NCBI GenBank assembly: GCA_038043045.1
Contig: JBBTCX010000081.1
Location: forward strand, 18,212-82,211
DNA from: JBBTCX01 sp038043045
Lineage (GTDB): Bacteria > Planctomycetota > Phycisphaerae > UBA1845
DNA length: 64,000 bases
Reading direction: 5' to 3'
The position numbers and the translations under genes were made by a program. Shown here one piece after another: positions 1-10,238 of the stretch. Numbering within the stretch: position 1 is the first letter of the stretch; every line of letters begins with the position of its first letter. A model generated the notes under the pieces. That model did not search any database. It was not told the origin of the DNA and was given only the letters and a program-made list of their open reading frames with translations.

Positions 1-2
1 CG

Positions 3-815
3 TATCCCACCAAGAACGACGGAAATCGTGAGATCAAGGAAGCCCTCGAATCGTTCTATCGAGACCAATACACACAAGTTTGGAACGATCGGCGTCGCGA
101 CGTGGAGCAGCTCGTCGACGCGGCATTGGAAATCTATCGGGCCACGGCGTTCCCGGAGATGAACGTGTCGTGGCGTACCTACCCGAACAACATCGGTCAT
201 AAGATTTTCCCAGGCTGCTTCCGATGTCATGATGATAAACATGTGGATGATTCCGGCAGATCGATGAACCGTGATTGCGGCGCTTGCCACGAATTCCTTG
301 TTCCATCCAACGGGGATTTGGGCTCGAACACCGTTCATGTGGGTGGGTTCGTGCATCCCTTTTCCCTGGTGGGTCCGCATGCCGCTTTGCGGTGTGACCA
401 GTGTCACACGGGTGGCGTCGCACCGAATCCGACCTGTGCCGGGTGCCATGTCTCGGTCGCGGATTTTCGCGCGGGCACGCTGCCGGGATGGAGCAAGACG
501 AAACTGCCCGCTGATTCCATGCGCGACATCGCCGATTGCGAGGCGTGTCACGATCTGGCACGACAAATGACACTGGAAACCCTGGATGAGAAATGCATGG
601 ATTGTCACTCCGACGAGGAAGATAAATTTCGAGGCTTGTTGGCGTCCTGGAAGCGGGAAGTCGATGCACTACTGGTCCCCTTGGAACAATCGGCGCCGGG
701 AGATAAGCAACTGATCGGCTCGTTGCAAAAAGCAGGACCGCTGCACAACATCGAGGCCACGCGCGAAATACTCAAAACGCTACCGAGCGCGGCGTCGGAG
801 GTCAGCCCAAAATGA
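3..815 (+). CDS. Multiheme c-type cytochrome, NapC/NirT-like C-terminal part (5' end outside window)
   Basis: The reading frame is open from base 3 with no start codon in view, so 270 C-terminal residues of a longer protein are seen. Six haem-binding CXXCH motifs are present (CFRCH, CGACH, CDQCH, CAGCH, CEACH, CMDCH). The stretch YPNNIGHKIFPGCFRCHDDK resembles the C-terminal half of extended NapC/NirT-type cytochromes found in metal- and nitrogen-respiring bacteria. The last 60 or so residues have no haem motif and look helical. The gene lies 36 bases upstream of another multiheme cytochrome in the same orientation, so both probably belong to one periplasmic electron-transfer chain, with this one as a membrane-anchored quinol dehydrogenase. 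That role is inferred; the anchor would be in the missing N-terminus. Confidence 0.8.
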   Translation, partial: YPTKNDGNREIKEALESFYRDQYTQVWNDRRRDVEQLVDAALEIYRATAFPEMNVSWRTYPNNIGHKIFPGCFRCHDDKHVDDSGRSMNRDCGACHEFLVPSNGDLGSNTVHVGGFVHPFSLVGPHAALRCDQCHTGGVAPNPTCAGCHVSVADFRAGTLPGWSKTKLPADSMRDIADCEACHDLARQMTLETLDEKCMDCHSDEEDKFRGLLASWKREVDALLVPLEQSAPGDKQLIGSLQKAGPLHNIEATREILKTLPSAASEVSPK

Positions 816-851
816 CGGTGCGAACGGGTCAACTGGAATAAGGCGGAACGC

Positions 852-2762
852 ATGGTGTTTACCGCGACAAGTCTGATCGTCTGGGCGATCGTGGGACAAG
901 GGTCGCCGCCAGTTACAAGGAGTTGCACCGACTGCCATGATCCACAGCACGTTGCGACCTTGCCGTTCGGTTCGTCTACCGGAAAGCTTGCGGATTCCGT
1001 TCATTCCCGACTTGATTGCGTAGATTGCCACGCCGCGATTTCCATGGAGAAGGTCGACGTTTCAGCGAAAAAACCGCATGGGTCTAAGGTCTCGTCGGTC
1101 CAGTGCGGGGAATGTCACGACGCCGAGGCGCAGGTGTATCGACAACACGGTCGCCTGGCCGTCGGTTCGAATCCCGACATCCCCGGTTGTGCGAATTGCC
1201 ACGGTACCCACGATATTCTTGCGTCGTCGCATCGAGAGTCTCGCGTCCATCCGGTCAATCTCGCGGCGACTTGCGAGGCCTGCCACACCAACGTGGACAT
1301 CATCAAGAACCACGACTTACTCAAGGAAGAACCCCTCAAGCTGTATGAGAGCAGCGCTCACGGTCGCGCCACTCACCGAGGACTGCAAATGGCGGCGACC
1401 TGCGGTGACTGCCATTCCGCCGGCGGCCCAAAAGGCGAACGAACCGCGCACCGAATTCTCAGCGCGGCGGACCGGGATTCCACCATTTATCACTTCAATA
1501 TCCCGGATACGTGCGGCAAGTGTCATCGAGGCATCGCGGAGGATTATTGGGAGGGAATTCACGGGCAGTTGGCCAAACGCGGAGAGGTTGACGCCCCGAC
1601 CTGTACACGATGTCACGGCGAACACGGCATCCTGCCCGCGTCCGATTTGCGTTCCCCGGTGAGTGCCGCGCGATTGGCGGAGGCGACCTGCGCTCCGTGC
1701 CACGAATCGGCACTGCTCAGCGAACGATACGGTGTACCGGCCGGACGGTTGAAATCCTACGTCGACTCTTATCACGGCCTGAAGCGCAAGGCGGGCAACG
1801 TTCTTGTGGCCAATTGCGCCTCGTGTCACGGGCAGCACCGCATTCTCCCCCATACCGATCCCCGATCGTCCATTCACCCCAACAACTTGCCGAATACGTG
1901 CGGAGATTGTCACCCCGGTATTTCGCGGGTGATGGCCACCGCGCCGATTCATGAAACCGCCACGGGAATCAAGGCCGGTTGGCCAAGGTTTGTCGCCCTG
2001 TTTTATATTGTGCTCATTGTCGTCACGATCGGGGCGATGGTCGTTCACAACGTTGGGCATTGGTGGTCGCGAGTTCGGGTGTTGGCCAGGGTCGAATCTG
2101 TTGCTCGATTATCGCCCGGCGAAACGGCGCAACATTGGGTGTTGATGATTTCGTTTATCGTGCTGGTGATCTCCGGATTCTCGCTTCGATTTTCGGAATC
2201 CTGGTGGGTAGACCTTCTCTTTGGCTGGGGCGGCGGCGAAGGCTTTGTGATTCGCGGGACGATTCATCGCGTGTCAGCAGTCGTGTTTATGATTTGGGCG
2301 GCGTGGCATCTTCTATATTTGTGCACGGCGCGAGGTCGGCAGTGGTTCAAGGACATGATCGCCACGCGGAACGACGTGACGCATATCAAACAAAACGCGC
2401 TCTACTTTCTTGGGCGGCGCAACCAAGAGCCGCGCTTCGGTCGTTTCAGTTACATGGAAAAATGTGAATATTGGGCCTTGCTGTGGGGTGCGGCCATCAT
2501 GACCGCTACCGGAGTTCTCCTTTGGTTTGATAATTACTTCGTCCAGCAATGGCATCTTCCCAAAGGCGTGCTCGACGTGGCCTTGGTCATCCATTACTAC
2601 GAAGCGTGGCTCGCATCATTAGCGATCTTCGTGTGGCACATCTACGGCACGTTGTTCAGTCCGTCGGTTTATCCAATGAACCCCGCGTGGTGGAAGGGCC
2701 GCATGCCGCTTTCGATGTATACCCATGAGCATCCCGAGGGTCCCATTCCTCCGGATGTTTAA
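852..2762 (+). CDS. Inner-membrane bc-type multiheme cytochrome (CbcL-like quinone oxidoreductase)
   Basis: The 636-aa protein has a short N-terminal export segment, then eleven CXXCH motifs between about residues 25 and 355. A membrane domain follows with about five hydrophobic segments (near 377-400, 425-445, 470-493, 540-560, 576-600). The membrane helices carry His residues (HNVGHWW, AQHWVLM, IHRVSAV, AAWHLLYL, VWHIYG) as in FdnI/HydC-type cytochrome b subunits. This combination of a periplasmic polyhaem domain and a diheme cytochrome b matches the CbcL type described in Geobacter, which moves electrons between menaquinone and periplasmic cytochromes. The ATG at 852 follows an in-frame stop at 840, so the start cannot lie far upstream. 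Direction of electron flow and partner are unknown. Confidence 0.82.
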   Translation: MVFTATSLIVWAIVGQGSPPVTRSCTDCHDPQHVATLPFGSSTGKLADSVHSRLDCVDCHAAISMEKVDVSAKKPHGSKVSSVQCGECHDAEAQVYRQHGRLAVGSNPDIPGCANCHGTHDILASSHRESRVHPVNLAATCEACHTNVDIIKNHDLLKEEPLKLYESSAHGRATHRGLQMAATCGDCHSAGGPKGERTAHRILSAADRDSTIYHFNIPDTCGKCHRGIAEDYWEGIHGQLAKRGEVDAPTCTRCHGEHGILPASDLRSPVSAARLAEATCAPCHESALLSERYGVPAGRLKSYVDSYHGLKRKAGNVLVANCASCHGQHRILPHTDPRSSIHPNNLPNTCGDCHPGISRVMATAPIHETATGIKAGWPRFVALFYIVLIVVTIGAMVVHNVGHWWSRVRVLARVESVARLSPGETAQHWVLMISFIVLVISGFSLRFSESWWVDLLFGWGGGEGFVIRGTIHRVSAVVFMIWAAWHLLYLCTARGRQWFKDMIATRNDVTHIKQNALYFLGRRNQEPRFGRFSYMEKCEYWALLWGAAIMTATGVLLWFDNYFVQQWHLPKGVLDVALVIHYYEAWLASLAIFVWHIYGTLFSPSVYPMNPAWWKGRMPLSMYTHEHPEGPIPPDV

Positions 2763-2939
2763 CCAAGTCGCAGCTTGTAAGTCGTGACGGAAGGAGGTAA
2801 GTCTTCTATTCGAGTCATCGACCCGACATTCGCGGCTACCACGACGATATTGCTTTACACAATGAAAATACCTGTGATCTCCTCCGCGGGTCCGATTTAC
2901 TTGACCCTGTAGGTCCACTATCCACGGCCATTGCCAGTC

Positions 2940-3626
2940 TCAGCCTCCGACAAATTCGTTTTGGAGGAACGCCAAATCTCGGAGGTCGACATCGCCGTCT
3001 TCATCGTAGTCTGAGGCTGTGAAGAGCTCCGCAGTGCACGAACCTCCCGGTGAGCTACCCCCGGGACCGCTACGGCAACTGGTGAAATCGCGAAAGGCGA
3101 AGAGGTTCAAGACACTCAAAGCGATCCGCTGGATTTTTCCTCGCTCTGAGATCAGGAGGTTGCGAACAAACTTCTCCGGTCCGCTGCCGGTTTGCATGAG
3201 AATTCGGACGATGGCTGGATTGGATGGATTCAACACTGCCGCAGTGCCGCTTGGTGGCACTCCGTCGGGAGTGGACTCGCAACGGACCTTCAGGGCGTAG
3301 AGGTTGCCGGGGCAATCGTCGAGGAGTCCATCCGCCGGGGAGTTGTCACGTGCCGTGCCACACCCGGTCACTCCCGTGCAGCCCGGATTGGAACAACTCC
3401 GCTCGCAGACGTCGCGCACGCCGTCGGCGTTGCAATCAGCGAAGTCGAAGCGGCCTATCTCTTGACCGGATGCAAGCCGAGCCACGAGAACGACTGCTTC
3501 CTGTTGATGAGCCGGCACGCCGTTCACGGTTGCCGTGCCGTAGAGAATTGCGTCCGGTTCAGGAATGCCTGCCAACAATCTACTCAACAACCCTAATGAG
3601 AACACTACTGCCATTCGCACTGTCAT
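2940..3626 (-). CDS. Small exported protein with C-terminal dockerin-like EF-hand
   Basis: About 228 residues from the ATG at 3626, which has AGGG eight bases upstream; a TTG at 3650 in the same frame is a less likely start. The N-terminus is a signal peptide (hydrophobic to about residue 20). A loop of the form DxNxDGxxD is followed by a Cys-rich segment (about residues 60-95). The last 23 residues contain DYDEDGDVDLRDLAFLQNEF, a Ca-binding dockerin-like half motif common at the ends of planctomycete exported proteins. No catalytic domain is recognised. The gene is 123 bases downstream of the giant RHS gene on the same strand and may be the last gene of that operon. Function unknown. Confidence 0.6.
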   Translation of the reverse strand: MTVRMAVVFSLGLLSRLLAGIPEPDAILYGTATVNGVPAHQQEAVVLVARLASGQEIGRFDFADCNADGVRDVCERSCSNPGCTGVTGCGTARDNSPADGLLDDCPGNLYALKVRCESTPDGVPPSGTAAVLNPSNPAIVRILMQTGSGPEKFVRNLLISERGKIQRIALSVLNLFAFRDFTSCRSGPGGSSPGGSCTAELFTASDYDEDGDVDLRDLAFLQNEFVGG

Positions 3627-3749
3627 TTGATTCACCCTATGGACCTGCAACTGCAGGCCACCAAAATATCGCCAACCCTTTCACTTCGTCCGCTTCCATC
3701 ACAACTCATTCGTTCCGGAGTTTCACCCGACGTCTGCGCGGCCTGGTTC

Positions 3750-6700
3750 TCAGGGCGGAAGGGGAACTTCCGTAACCGCGGGCCCCGTGCTCACGGCGTT
3801 GGTCGCGGAATTCCAGATGTACGAGTTGCCGGCTCCATAGTTGAATCTCGTACGCGAGCCGCCCAACGGCGTTGCGGAATGCTCTTCGTGCTGCGAATGT
3901 CCAATCAACTCGTCCGCAACAAGCGCTTCGAACTCCGAGCCCCGGGCATGCGCGAAATTGAAGCCCGCACCCCGCCATCGGTACTCCGTGAGCACGTGTG
4001 CGGCCCCGATTCGCGCGAAGTTTGGTGAATTCGCCGCGGTCTCCTGCCAGTCTTTGAGCCAGACAGTCCCTGCCCGATTGAGGCCTGGGTTTTCAAAGAA
4101 GGTATCCCAGCCGCCTCCCGGGCCGATCACGCTGCCGTGAGAGTCGCGGACGTTCATCGTGACTTTTACTTTCGAAGAAATGAGTTCCCGCGTGTAGGCT
4201 TGGAGCTTCGGACTTGCGGGATTCGGATTCATCAGCCCGTCCGGATTCTCTCGAATCTTCCCAAATTCGTCGACTTGAAGGTCCAGATCGGAAAGGCGGC
4301 CCAACAAACTGACAAAATCGCGCTGGATTTCCTGCGCTCGGGTCGAATCACCAAGGGTTCGCCCAATAGCGAAAAGTTCCATTCCGTCGGGGTCCAGATT
4401 CGCTATTGGGTTGTTCCGGACATACGCATACACGTTGAGATCCTGAGGCTGCGAAAGGAATCTGGGAAGATCATCTTCGGCGAGCATACCCGGATTCGTG
4501 TATTTGGGATCGAGGGTCAGGAATCTTGATAGTCCGGCGGCCAAATACCGGGCCTCGAAATAGTGCAAATCGGACTCTTCATCCTTCTCCTTTTGCGTGA
4601 AGCCATAGTCTTCACCGAGGATGGGGTTCGGCTTGTGAGAATGTCGCGAGAGACCGAACGCATAATTGGCACTCTCTTGGAGAACCGCGCCGCGCTGGTT
4701 GGTAACTACATGGACCGATCCCAGGTGATCGCCATGGTAGAACGAAATGTCGCGGTCTTCCGTGGCGTCGGACTTCAGCATCGATTGGTTTGATAACTCG
4801 AACCACAGCGCCGTCGAAGTGGGCAATGAGTCCGGGGCATCGTTCAAGAATGCCAGCAAGAGCCGATCGGACGCGAACCAGCGAAGCTGCGACGGCTCGT
4901 GGGCGCGAATACGACCGTCGCTTGAGAAGAGATGTTCCGCGCGAATGAATGGTTCGAGCCTGGGCCAGGCGAGGAGCGTTTGCCCGGCGGGGATAGCGAC
5001 GGAATCTGTCGGTGGGAGATATAATCCGCTGGCTGCGACGACGCGCGAGCTCGTAACTTCCACCCAAAGAGGTTTTCCAACGGGTACGATCGCATCCGAC
5101 GTCACTTCACGATAATCCGTTCCGGTCCATTCGTAGACTCTTGATTCCTTTCCAAACAATTCCTCGGAGGTTTGAAACGCCTCCACCGCAACCGTCAGGA
5201 GATTCCAGCCCTCGAACAACCAGAATCGTTGCACGCGCGTTCGCGTGGGATCTAGCGTGCCCTTGACTCGGGCCACGCGCGTGGCGCCGTTGAACACATA
5301 TTTGACCGGCGCCCGGTTGGGGCGATATTCGAAATACTGGTTGACATAAAGCGTCTGGTCGGTGTGTTTATCCTGCGTGACCAGCTTGGCGATACGCCGG
5401 TTGGAGTAGTCATAAGCGTAACGGGCATCGACGTTGCCCTTCTGAAAACGCACCAGCCGATCTTTGAAGTCCCAGGTAAGAGTTGCGTCTTCTAGATGAG
5501 TCATGTTGCCGTTGTCGTCGTATTCGTAGACACCGCCGGCCTGGGTCGCAGTCAAGGCGTGAGGGCCTGGAGGCTGCCCGGGTAAGCGGCTGCCGCGATT
5601 CTGGGCGCCGTCGCTTCCGCCGATCGTCATGGCTCCCAGGGCGACCTTGGGTTCCGGGATGAAGCCGGGCTGACCGACGGACGGAGAGGACTGACTGAGC
5701 ATGTTGCCGATCTTGTCGTAAACATAGTCGATTTGGCCATGCGCTGGCACTCCATCGCCTGCGGGTGAGTATTTCACCTGAGTAAGGCGGTAGAGATCGT
5801 CGTATTGGAACAACTGCGTGTTGCGGCGCGGTGAACTCGCGGGAATGCCATGCGGCCCATCGAAGGGACGGTGATCGTTAATCCGGGTGATATTGGAGAC
5901 CGGGTCATACAAGTATGCATAGTTGATCAGATCGCCAGCCAACGGAGAAGCTGTTCGTAGACTTTCCAGTCTATCGTGATTGTCATAGGTGTAGGTCGTA
6001 GACCCCGCGTTGCCAAACGTGAGGTGGGAGAACTGCTCTGTGGGTTCATAGTCGGCATTGGAAAGGATGACGCTGCCGCCTAGCCCGCCGTCGATGCTCT
6101 CGACAAAAGAGGCGACATTGTAGGAATACCGGCAACGGTCGTTGTCGGGATAGTACACTTCAACCAGGCGATCCATAATGTCGTAGGCGAAACCGGTCTG
6201 GTAGGAAGTGAGGACGCCCAGCAAGGGATCGCGGATTCGCTTGACGATCTCGAGGATGTTGCCGCGGGCGTCATAAGCCCGATGCTCTTCTCCGGACAAG
6301 TCCTTCACGGATGCGAGGCGCCCGCCGGTGAAGCCAGCGACGCCGAGGCCACTGCCGAAGTCAACGCCGGCGGCGGGGAGATCGTAGACAAGAGTGACGT
6401 CGACGGGATCGCCCGGTCCGCCGCCCTGGTCAAGATAATTCTCGGAGAGGAGGCGGTCGGCGAAATCGTAGGCGTAGGCTACGGACTGTCCTTTCGCATC
6501 AGTGGTGCGGAGCAGGTTGCCTGCATCATCGTACTCGTAGGTCGCCGTTCCGCGGTCGGGATCGTGCAGCGCGATGTTGCGCTTGAGCGAATCATACTCC
6601 ATGGTCTTGGTGTTTCCCTGGGCATCGGTGATTACCACCAGGTTGTTCAAGGCGTCCCAAGCATAACGGGTACGGTATTCCTCCGAACCGTTCCGTTCAA

Positions 6701-9700
6701 CGACCTCCACCAACCGCTCCAAGCCGTCGTTGCGCTGGGTTTTGGGCGTGGCCGTACCGGCGGTGTCGTTCGCATCATGGAGATGCTGAACGAGTGGTTC
6801 GAATATGGTACGAGTCACATCCCCATCCGGATCGATGGTTTGGATGATGCGTCCTTTGGCATCGTAAACCGTCGTGTTGAAAGGCATTTTGGGGTCGGGG
6901 ATTTCATACTCATTGGACGCCGTAAAGTAGGGCAGCCAGCGGGTAATCTCGAGCATGCGGCGATTGAAGGCCACGGTCTCCATGAATCGCCAACGGCCGT
7001 CCTCGGCTTCGATCTTCGTTCCCAGGGCGCGGCCGTAGCCATCAACGTATGCATAAGAGTCGAATGTGCCTCCGCCGAAATCCTCGCGCACCCTCGTGAT
7101 GGTCCGGCTGATTGGCGCGGCTAGTTCATAGCTATATCTCGTCTCAGCGCCGCCTGGGCGCAGAGCGGCGATTTGCCGAGCCAGCGGGTCATACTCGAAG
7201 ACTGTCGTAGCGCCGGCGAAGTCGACGGTGGAAGTCATCACGCCGAAACCCAAATCGTACGTCGCCGTGGTGGTCAAATCACGCGATTCCAGATGAACGG
7301 TCTCGGTGACGGGGTAGGTGTGCAGCAAGTCGTCGAAGGTTATGGAGCGGCTGTGATCGTTTGCGTCCGTCATGCGAATCACGTTGCCGAATGAATCATA
7401 GTCGTTTCGGATCGAGAGAACGTAGCGGTTGGCGACATCCAACCAGGCGCGCTGTTCAATCAGGTTGCCGCGTTGGTCATAGGAAAGCAAGTCTTCCGCG
7501 GCGAGCGTACCTTTGCCATCGCGGGTGGTTGAGCGCGTCATGCGGTCCATCAGCCAGATTTCTGGACGATAGGCATAAGCTTTTTCCATGAAGACTTCGT
7601 CCCCGTCCTGGTCGGCCACACCTTGCATATTCTCCTGTAGGACGTTGCCAAAGTCGTCGAATTGGTAACCCGTTCGGATGTGCATGGGGTTGTTGGTTTG
7701 TTCAAAGATCTGAACGTCGGTGGCCTCGTTAAATGCAAAGCACACTTGCCGTCCGTCCGAAGAGGTATCAAGCACTCGATGCTGTACGGTGTTCTCCACC
7801 CGTTCGAATCGAGAGCCACTCGCGTCGGAAACTTCCTGAACCAGCACTTTACCCTTTCGACAATCAGCCAATACGCCGGTATCAAAAACATACTGTGTAA
7901 TTTTTGAGGGGGCGGAGGCATCGCCGAGTTCTTTGACTTGTGTATTGGAAAAACCGCGAAACTCCTGTTTGACCGGATCATAGTAAGGATCTCGATAGGT
8001 AAACTCACGGATGAATTGGTTTCCGCGACTGTCGTCCTCGGTGATTCGGCAGACAACAGGAATCGAAATGGGCATAGTCGAGGTCCATGGAGTTCCGGCG
8101 GTTCTCGCCTGCACCATTTGTTGAACGGAGGTTTCGAATTCCAGCGTGGTGACAAGACCAAGTCCGTTGTCGATCCGCCGCAAGAGGTGCGGCCGAATCC
8201 CCGGCACGAAATCCAAGAATTGTTCTCGAGTACCCAACGACCTAGCGCCGTTGGAAATCAGCAGGTCCACCGAACCATTCCCGTTCATATCCGTACACCG
8301 GGTCGCGTCGCCCGTTTGTGTGGCCGGAAGCCCAAGGATCGTCCGGCGGAGGTCGAACCCCGCCCGGCCTCGATTCAATCGGTAATGAATGCCATTGGGT
8401 GACGCAGCCGGTCGGACCACGATGAGATCCGCTAGGGCATCACCATTGACATCGGCGAAATCGGTATTCGATATTTCGGTCACTGTGAGAGTGCCAGACA
8501 GAGGCAGAAAGATGGGACCGTCAAAGCTTCCTCGCCCGCAACTCGCCCAATAGACAACCCGCGTGCTCTGAATCCAGGCGAGATCTGTAATCCGATCGCC
8601 GTTTACATCGGCGATTCTTGCTCCTGGATCCTCGAAGCTAAAGGCCTGAGTGCCATCGGAGAGCACCGGCAGTGACACTTCCCTTCCATAGCGTCCGCCG
8701 GGCATGAGCATCCACAGGCGATAGCTGTTGTCCGACGTGAAGAGTATGTCGTGCATGCGGTTGTGGTCGGTGTCCAGGGTACGGCTACCGGCGTTCTCAA
8801 AAGGCCATCGCGGCCAGCTATCGGTGTTTTGGAGCGTCACCACATTCTGCCAGGTCCTTTGGCCGCTGTTGATGAAACACTGGAACGTGCTGCTGTTTAC
8901 CTTGTGAATCAGATCGGCCTCGCCGTCGGCGCTGTGATCCGCAAGGTGAACCGCCGGCGAGCCCAGATTCAGGCTTGGCGAGTTTCCTACCAACGTTCCC
9001 ACGATATCCCACGCCAGCCGCCCGGCGTCGTTGAGGCCGAGGTTCAAGTGCACGCGATGCGACGCAGAGGTTGCCTGCAAAAGATCCGGCAGTCCGTCCC
9101 GATTCATGTCGATCAATTCGACGTTGTCTGAATCCAGCGCCGCAATGGGGTCACCTGTGCTGCGCGTAAATGAACTTGAAACATTGTCCGGCGGGTCCCA
9201 CTCGGTGTAGGCTAGGATCACGGATGGCAGCGAAGTGACACCGTCTGACCCAAACATGGTGACGCGGCGGAGCAGCGACTGAACCGCTTTCGCTTCGTAT
9301 TCCAGCACGTATCGACGGATCAATGAATCCGGCTTGCCGTCGTCGTTCAAATCGCCGGTGATTGCCCCCGGTGAAGCGGGCACGCCTTGGGCGATGATGT
9401 CAATCCGGGCCAGCCGCAATCCGGTCCTTACCTCGAAGCCGCTGCGGAAATCGGAGTGCACGTCCGGTCGGTTCGCCTCATAGGTCATCACCGCGGCGTA
9501 AAATGCGGTGGACCCAGCCCAACGCATCTCTGAGCAGTACTTTTGGCCCAGCGAACCAGGATCGGTCCTATAGCGATACTCGATGGTATTTCCATTTAAG
9601 TCGGTCGTTCGCTCAAGCAGCCAAGCGAATTCCTTATTGCCGTTTTCGATCCGGGCGAAAGAGGTCGTCCCGAACTCATGCAGGAGTCCGCCTTTCGTTC

Positions 9701-10226
9701 TGGCCTTCCACCCGGTGGCCGTTAGCTCATAACGAATGAAGCTTTCTTCACTCTCGCTGCGGAAGGTGGCGTCAGGCAGTGGCACAAGCTCCTCTAAGTC
9801 CACACCGCTGAACCGATCCATTTCTTCCGGGTTGTCCACAGTTCCATCGAAATCGTCATCCAAGCCATTGGCCGCATCGACATAGAGTGGCAGGCCGCCG
9901 TCCATGTTGCGGCTGACCATCGTCAACCCCGACATCTTCCAGCCGACTCCAAGACACCCGTTGCCGTTGCCCGTGTGATATTGCAGAGAGAGACTCGGAG
10001 TGAACCCGGCCGGACCGCTGGGAAGCTGGATCGCAACGGAGTACGCCCCGCTTCCGCTGTTGAGTTGGGGCTGGAACGATTCCCCTAATCCCTGGATCGA
10101 ACCAGGCCCCGACGGAAGAGAAATCGTCTGGGGTGATACGCCGCTCTTGTCCGCGGCAAACGCGTGCAATGACGCCAGCGACAGAATCCCTGTGGACAAC
10201 ATAATGGATACAACACATGGTTTCAT
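3750..10226 (-). CDS. Giant exported SpvB/FG-GAP/RHS-repeat protein with distinct C-terminal tip
   Basis: 2158 aa with a signal peptide (cleavage near AFA-ADK). An SpvB-like N-terminal domain as in TcB toxin subunits covers about residues 30-330 (starting near ISLPSGPGSIQGLGESF). Six or so FG-GAP/VCBS-type loops follow (for example DMNRDGLPDLL, DVNGDRITDLAW, DMNGNGSVDLL). YD/RHS repeats occupy about 900-1600, then an inserted beta domain (about 1665-1790, beginning FWLFEGWNLLTV), then the RHS-associated core (HGDHLGSVHVVTN to DPDG, about 1800-1945). The final 210 residues differ from the core, as in polymorphic toxins; there the string HVLTEYRWRG lies where RHS metalloprotease tips often carry HExxH, but the second Glu and His are absent. 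A strong AAGGAGGAG site overlaps the upstream gene's stop, so the two are co-translated. Surface or secreted; target unknown. No evident immunity gene follows. Confidence 0.85.
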   Translation of the reverse strand: MKPCVVSIMLSTGILSLASLHAFAADKSGVSPQTISLPSGPGSIQGLGESFQPQLNSGSGAYSVAIQLPSGPAGFTPSLSLQYHTGNGNGCLGVGWKMSGLTMVSRNMDGGLPLYVDAANGLDDDFDGTVDNPEEMDRFSGVDLEELVPLPDATFRSESEESFIRYELTATGWKARTKGGLLHEFGTTSFARIENGNKEFAWLLERTTDLNGNTIEYRYRTDPGSLGQKYCSEMRWAGSTAFYAAVMTYEANRPDVHSDFRSGFEVRTGLRLARIDIIAQGVPASPGAITGDLNDDGKPDSLIRRYVLEYEAKAVQSLLRRVTMFGSDGVTSLPSVILAYTEWDPPDNVSSSFTRSTGDPIAALDSDNVELIDMNRDGLPDLLQATSASHRVHLNLGLNDAGRLAWDIVGTLVGNSPSLNLGSPAVHLADHSADGEADLIHKVNSSTFQCFINSGQRTWQNVVTLQNTDSWPRWPFENAGSRTLDTDHNRMHDILFTSDNSYRLWMLMPGGRYGREVSLPVLSDGTQAFSFEDPGARIADVNGDRITDLAWIQSTRVVYWASCGRGSFDGPIFLPLSGTLTVTEISNTDFADVNGDALADLIVVRPAASPNGIHYRLNRGRAGFDLRRTILGLPATQTGDATRCTDMNGNGSVDLLISNGARSLGTREQFLDFVPGIRPHLLRRIDNGLGLVTTLEFETSVQQMVQARTAGTPWTSTMPISIPVVCRITEDDSRGNQFIREFTYRDPYYDPVKQEFRGFSNTQVKELGDASAPSKITQYVFDTGVLADCRKGKVLVQEVSDASGSRFERVENTVQHRVLDTSSDGRQVCFAFNEATDVQIFEQTNNPMHIRTGYQFDDFGNVLQENMQGVADQDGDEVFMEKAYAYRPEIWLMDRMTRSTTRDGKGTLAAEDLLSYDQRGNLIEQRAWLDVANRYVLSIRNDYDSFGNVIRMTDANDHSRSITFDDLLHTYPVTETVHLESRDLTTTATYDLGFGVMTSTVDFAGATTVFEYDPLARQIAALRPGGAETRYSYELAAPISRTITRVREDFGGGTFDSYAYVDGYGRALGTKIEAEDGRWRFMETVAFNRRMLEITRWLPYFTASNEYEIPDPKMPFNTTVYDAKGRIIQTIDPDGDVTRTIFEPLVQHLHDANDTAGTATPKTQRNDGLERLVEVVERNGSEEYRTRYAWDALNNLVVITDAQGNTKTMEYDSLKRNIALHDPDRGTATYEYDDAGNLLRTTDAKGQSVAYAYDFADRLLSENYLDQGGGPGDPVDVTLVYDLPAAGVDFGSGLGVAGFTGGRLASVKDLSGEEHRAYDARGNILEIVKRIRDPLLGVLTSYQTGFAYDIMDRLVEVYYPDNDRCRYSYNVASFVESIDGGLGGSVILSNADYEPTEQFSHLTFGNAGSTTYTYDNHDRLESLRTASPLAGDLINYAYLYDPVSNITRINDHRPFDGPHGIPASSPRRNTQLFQYDDLYRLTQVKYSPAGDGVPAHGQIDYVYDKIGNMLSQSSPSVGQPGFIPEPKVALGAMTIGGSDGAQNRGSRLPGQPPGPHALTATQAGGVYEYDDNGNMTHLEDATLTWDFKDRLVRFQKGNVDARYAYDYSNRRIAKLVTQDKHTDQTLYVNQYFEYRPNRAPVKYVFNGATRVARVKGTLDPTRTRVQRFWLFEGWNLLTVAVEAFQTSEELFGKESRVYEWTGTDYREVTSDAIVPVGKPLWVEVTSSRVVAASGLYLPPTDSVAIPAGQTLLAWPRLEPFIRAEHLFSSDGRIRAHEPSQLRWFASDRLLLAFLNDAPDSLPTSTALWFELSNQSMLKSDATEDRDISFYHGDHLGSVHVVTNQRGAVLQESANYAFGLSRHSHKPNPILGEDYGFTQKEKDEESDLHYFEARYLAAGLSRFLTLDPKYTNPGMLAEDDLPRFLSQPQDLNVYAYVRNNPIANLDPDGMELFAIGRTLGDSTRAQEIQRDFVSLLGRLSDLDLQVDEFGKIRENPDGLMNPNPASPKLQAYTRELISSKVKVTMNVRDSHGSVIGPGGGWDTFFENPGLNRAGTVWLKDWQETAANSPNFARIGAAHVLTEYRWRGAGFNFAHARGSEFEALVADELIGHSQHEEHSATPLGGSRTRFNYGAGNSYIWNSATNAVSTGPAVTEVPLPP

Positions 10227-10238
10227 TGCAACTCCTCC

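Noticed and set aside
2763..2939. Short open frames between the cytochrome and the small dockerin-like gene
   Set aside because: They are under 20 codons or shadow the neighbours and have no supporting site.
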